DNA of 64,000 nucleotides from Trema orientale (Eukaryota; Streptophyta; Magnoliopsida; Rosales; Cannabaceae), in NCBI GenBank assembly GCA_002914845.1, contig JXTC01000014.1:182329-246328 (forward strand). The letters run 5' to 3'. The notes below the pieces were generated by a model, which saw nothing but the letters and a program-made list of their open reading frames with translations, had not been told where the DNA came from and did not search any database. The translations under genes and the position numbers were made by a program. Below are positions 59,390-64,000 of this stretch, one piece after another (position 1 is the stretch's first letter; every line of letters begins with the position of its first letter).

Positions 59390-62300
59390 TCTTTCTCTTT
59401 CTCATTCTCTTTCATATCTATTATAGATCAGTAAACAAGCCTTAAGAATGTGGTCAAGACTCTATGGACTTAGTATTTGGCCTTCTTATTCGCCTCTGTG
59501 ATTAATATTTGACCATCCTTGTTCACTTTGGACCGGTCAATTCAGTTCTACAGTGCTTATTAATCCTTATTATGGATCTTAGAAGCAATGGTTTAAAATT
59601 TGTATTTCGTGATTCACATAAAAAGTCAATGTGCCAAAAGAACAATCAACATAGATAGAACGAATGTATTTCGGTAGTTGTTCGATGAAAACAAAAGCAA
59701 CGTAAGGTTAATATAGATAGTGTAATGCAATTGAATAAAAAAAGATGATAACGAAAGCAATGTAAGGTTAATATAGGTAGTGTAATTCAATTGAATACTA
59801 AAAGAATATGTAGGAGACTAGTAAAATAATGCAGGAACGGCCAATGACAGAATGTGAAATTTAAATATTATATTTCGAGAATTTTAGTTTTACAAAATAA
59901 GGAAAATTTTCAGTATTTTTAATTCTTTGAAAAACATCAACTTGTAGCAAAAACGGTGTATTTTGAAAAGTTCATAAATTATCCACAACTTTATTTTACT
60001 ATTAGATTACATTCGTTAAGTGTAAATAATAAAAGTGAAGCGTTCAAAAATATTTAGTAGTCCGTTTATAATTTCCAAAATGTCCTCATTTTTCAAAGCT
60101 ATTCATCATTATAAAACTCTCTTATACATTCACTTGTATATATTAATAATCATAGCCAAATAAATCGAAAGGAAATAACAAAGATACTAATACACAAGAT
60201 GATACTAACTTGAAAGAAATGCTAGAGCTATGAAGGAATCACACGAGTAACACCATTGGTCCACTAAAAGACTATTACAACAACTAAACCTAAAAGGGGA
60301 AAAAGAGGGGGATGAGGATTCGAATGTTCAGTTTGAAATTAATTACCTTTTTTATAAACGAATTTTGTTTTAGAAAATCTTGCATGGTTAATTGTTCATA
60401 AATATGTGTATAAACCATATCTATATATAAGTTCCAAAACTTGGTAATATAACCATATAGATATGTAATATAAATCATTATATCGAAAACCATACAACAT
60501 ATGACATAAGTCACTCAGACTTATGAGCTCTCATCTCTCATCACAAACTAGAGTAACTTTCACACCGTGTGAAACGATACTCTAACCTGAACTATATAAT
60601 CATGTATCCTAGGGAATTCCCTGCGAAGGTTTATAGGTTTTCACTGAAAGTGGGGTCGTAGTCACCTAATAGGATCCCCTCACAGGTTTACGGACTTATA
60701 CCGATGGTGGGGTCATAGCCACCTATACTCGTCTATGATGCTAAGCTAGTGCTAATATGTAATCCTATAACGCGTGTAGTATATACTAGTCCAAATATCC
60801 CATGCAGTCATTTTTATTCCAAAAGACGACATTTATTCAAAATAATTACCAAAAGCAAATAATTTATATTTAATTAACGAAATTTTGGTAATAAGTAAAA
60901 TAATTAAAAAATATTTAATTTTTGTAATTGGTTCCCTATCTCACCATAATAGCTAAACCTAGCTACTGTGTGCTCATGGTACCCGTACCTGAAAATTCAT
61001 AACATTCATACTTTAAGCTAAAATTCCCAAGATTAATTTTATTTTCATAATTGTCACTCATTTTATATTTAAAAACTTAGTACAAGGCCCATCATTCACA
61101 AATACACATTATCCTAGTAAAATAGCCCGAATTCTAGGATCTGTTTACAAATTTACCACCTTTTATAATCAGATTTTAAAAATACCAACCTCTCTGAAAT
61201 CTTACAAAAATACTGTCTTACCAGAATATTTATAAAAATATCACTTTTCTAAAAATATTAGTACATGTCAATGTTTCTGGTTATTTATAAATATACCTAT
61301 TTCTTAGAAATATTCAGGAAAATACCATTTTTCCCTTCACAGCCCGTGGCCCATTTTCAGTTATCAATAAACTTTTAGCCCAATACTTCTCAGATTAAAA
61401 TATCACTTCTTGACCAGATTTCAAAAAATATCAATTTTTCCAAGTCAAAAATTCTCCCAATATAGACTTTAGTTCCATGCAAACCAAAGACTTAGTTCAT
61501 GATTCAGTAACTCTATCTCTATCTCTTTATATAACTTTCACGGCCTATACTAACTATTTTATAAAAATAATTATAAAAATGTCATTTTTCTAAATCTAGC
61601 TTATGAAAATACTACTTTTTCCGAAATATTTAGGAAAATACCATCTTTCTAAATCTAAAATTTCCAACTTACAGATTCTATTTATAAATACACCAACTTT
61701 CAAATATTACCATCTTTCCTAATATTTCATTCTCACCAATTTTATCACTTAATTTTCACTAATACTAACACTTGACAAATAATCACAAATATTCTAACTA
61801 TTCTCCTCAAAAATTAGTCTTATTCATACACCATATCTACTCAAAATCTATAATAATATCACTTTTAAATAATTGAAATAACTACAATAACATATTAGAA
61901 ACTTGTCCAAAAACTTACTGGAGGAGTTTCGTGGGATAGTAATGAGGAGGGCTCTTGGCTTGTTAAGAAGGAAGAAAGAAGAAAACATAAATAAATAAAA
62001 TGAAGGAGAATAATGATGAAGAGAGTGTCAACCTGAAGGAAAGAGAGGAAGAATAAAAGAAGAAGAAGAAGAAGAAGAAGAAGAAGGAAAAAAAATATAA
62101 TGAGAAGATGTGGTGTCGAGTAAGAGAGAAGGAGGAAGAAAGATATAGAAAAGAAAAAGAGAAAAAAGAGAAAGAAAGAAAAGAAATGGAAACAAAGATG
62201 TTAGGGTAATTTTTATTTTATTTTGATTATTAGGTTTTAGTGGAACTCCGTTTTATTTAAAATATATATATATATTTTTTAAAAATATCTTAAGGTCTTT

Positions 62301-63590
62301 ATATCCTTCTCTCCTTAAAATAATTTCGTCATAAAATTCGAGTACAAATCAAAGTATAATTTCAAGTTGAAAGTTAAACAAGTAAAGATACTTCTTATAC
62401 ATTTTGGCATCATGCTCCTAAATAGCCTTAAAGTCAAAACGTAAATATCCAAACCATATGCAAATTTAAAAACTTTTAAAATCCTTTATCTAGTGTAAAA
62501 TCACATCCAAGTAACCCAAAACTAAATATAGATTAAAAGACCCTCTAAGTCTTTGACATAAAGAAAAACTTCATGGACAGAATCTAATATCCAAAGAGCA
62601 TACATAACCAAAAATAATATTTAAACATCCCAAAAATAAAATTTCAACAGGATAGGTTGTCTAGTATACTACCTCGAGCGACGTTTGTCTCCCATATAAT
62701 CTTATCTCATTTTAAACTAAAATAATTTTGAAAAAATGCAACATAAAAATTTTGGGGCATAAGAAGACTATTCTAGTTCATAATAGGGTTCAACCTTAGC
62801 CAGAGGTAAACTAAACATGAACTCCGAGTATTCCTTAAAAATAATATAACGGTAGAGTTCAATAACTCTCTCAAGATTAATCCATAAATATTCTCAAATA
62901 CCATTAGTTATATCATATAATGATGCTTAGTCATAGTTCCATTGAAATAGTGATTTTTAAGCTCATAACAATATTCGTAGTGAAAGTTTCAATCCACAAC
63001 ACATAATAAGAATTTCCAACCATTTCAAATAGTCAATACAAAAACTAAAATCAATGTGATATACTCATTAATTAACACCAAAAAGGAATGCATGAAAATC
63101 ATACCAATTCTTCTTTATTAGTCGACTAAGTGAGTAAAGCAATAAGAAATTATTTTCACTGGAGTAACTGGTGCTAACCATATTACCAAGTATCTTAAAA
63201 CATGTAAACTTTTAATCAAAGCATTGCTAAACATATTGGAATATTTATTTAAATTCCAAAGCTTCCCTAAAAGTTTCGCAACAAGGTTTTCTTAAAACTT
63301 CACATTTTCGATTTTTGCAAAGTACAAGTAAAAACGTATGTTGATATATATTTTTTTAATTCAACATAAAGCAAAGTTTAGTGAGGACTTACTTGAGTTA
63401 TATGAAAAATATTAGGAGATGAGAAAAAGTTTATTGCTTTTTAGAAAATATTAGAGTAGGTAGAATAAACTTTTTAATGAAAATAGTCAACAAAATTATA
63501 ATCCTCACCAAATTCTTTTAAATCGATGGTATGAATCTACAAGAATCAAAGAATAAACAAAAGTAAGTAGCGAAATACATATATATATAC
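59390..63590. repeat. Decayed AT-rich repeats, no gene
   Basis: Three sub-regions can be told apart. Around 60600-60730 two diverged copies share GGTTTA(T/C)(A/G)G and GGTGGGGTC(G/A)TAG(T/C)CACC-type motifs. From 61140 to 61740 phrases such as TATAAAAATACCATTTTTC recur irregularly. At 62058-62086 there is a (GAA)n tract. The whole stretch may be untranslated parts of an old LTR retrotransposon, but no LTR pair, primer site or coding domain could be shown. Confidence 0.45.
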
Positions 63591-63592
63591 AC

Positions 63593-63658
63593 TTGACGAG
63601 TCAATGAGTATGCTTTGACGAGTCAATGAGTATGCTTTGACGAGTCAATGAGTATGCT
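63593..63658. repeat. Perfect 22-bp tandem repeat, three copies
   Basis: Units 63593-63614, 63615-63636 and 63637-63658 are identical and begin TTGACGAGTCAATGAGTATG. Each includes TTGACGAGTCAA, a near-palindrome. Confidence 0.95.
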
Positions 63659-63960
63659 TAACTTGAAAACAATATCACCAGCATTATGTACAACCTAAGG
63701 CTTGTTAATTATCAAACCAAAGTATATAAATACAATCTATATAGCTTTTATTCATTTGAAAATCCATGTAATCCTTTTCTCAAGCTTCCCAATATTTGAA
63801 ATTCCCAAACAGTTGGGAGACCAATCGAAATCAATCACATAGTGCCAAATCATTCATGTCGAACAAACTATGCAAAATCTCAACCCAAATTGGTTTACTT
63901 AAATGAGGGACAAATTAGTATGAACACCCAAGAATTGAAAAGACAACTGGATAAACACAG

Positions 63961-64000
63961 TGTTGGGGATTGTGCCCTTAAAGTATGTAATTGAACATTT
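63961..64000 (+). mobile_element. Start of a Copia-type LTR, cut by the window edge
   Basis: TGTTGGGGATTGTGCCCTTA is a familiar start of plant Copia LTRs (TG terminus). The five bases before it (CACAG, 63956-63960) would be one half of the target duplication. Only 40 bp are in view, so orientation could also be that of a 3' LTR. Confidence 0.55.

Noticed and set aside
1-64000. CRISPR arrays, operons, ribosome binding sites and other prokaryotic features
   Set aside because: The window is plant nuclear DNA with spliceosomal introns; the regular arrays seen are transposon or minisatellite repeats.

Overview
This is a eukaryotic nuclear window from a flowering plant, almost certainly a eudicot. 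It is AT-rich, its genes have many GT-AG introns, and it carries a nuclear PsbS gene with a chloroplast transit peptide, an intron-containing elongator tRNA-Met and plant-type Copia, Tourist-like and Mutator-like elements. A rosid (for example Rosales) is possible, but nothing here fixes the species.

Layout. 1-~4300: the 5' half of a Copia retrotransposon on the minus strand (integrase core, gag, a 2 kb leader with a palindromic tandem array, primer binding site, LTR promoter). ~4390-8000: MITE, old Mutator-like arm and a degenerate 40-bp minisatellite. 8129-10431 (-): two-exon gene for an At4g08330-like small Cys protein. 10.8-15.0 kb: repeats. 15098-16597 (-): psbS, four exons, complete. 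16.6-34.4 kb: a long gene-poor stretch with a probable solo LTR, a pyrimidine-rich domain, several MITEs and small Mutator-like elements. 35304-40394 (+): filament-like plant protein (FPP), four coding exons, 879 aa, with a 49-residue tandem repeat. 40873-40957 (-): tRNA-Met(CAT) with intron. 41-48.2 kb: nested and adjacent Mutator-like elements, the last of which carries a GC-rich foreign-looking segment and ends 53 bp before the next start codon. 48283-55808 (+): AAMP/Sqt1-type eight-WD40 protein, eleven exons, 395 aa. 56.8-58.1 kb (-): decayed mTERF pseudogene split by a MITE. 58377-59372: 1 kb Mutator-like element with long TIRs. 59.4-64 kb: decayed AT-rich repeats, ending in what looks like the start of a Copia LTR at 63961.

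The four protein genes do not form a pathway: PsbS acts in the thylakoid (photoprotective quenching), FPP is a long coiled-coil protein, AAMP/Sqt1-type proteins are linked to ribosome assembly, and the At4g08330-like protein is uncharacterised. The more unusual content lies in the transposons. At least five short non-autonomous elements still show 9-bp target duplications typical of Mutator (one 9/9, four 8/9), one is nested inside another, and one (47570-48230) resembles a Pack-MULE next to the AAMP start. All exon joins were derived by eye from splice signals, reading frame and family knowledge; no search was run.
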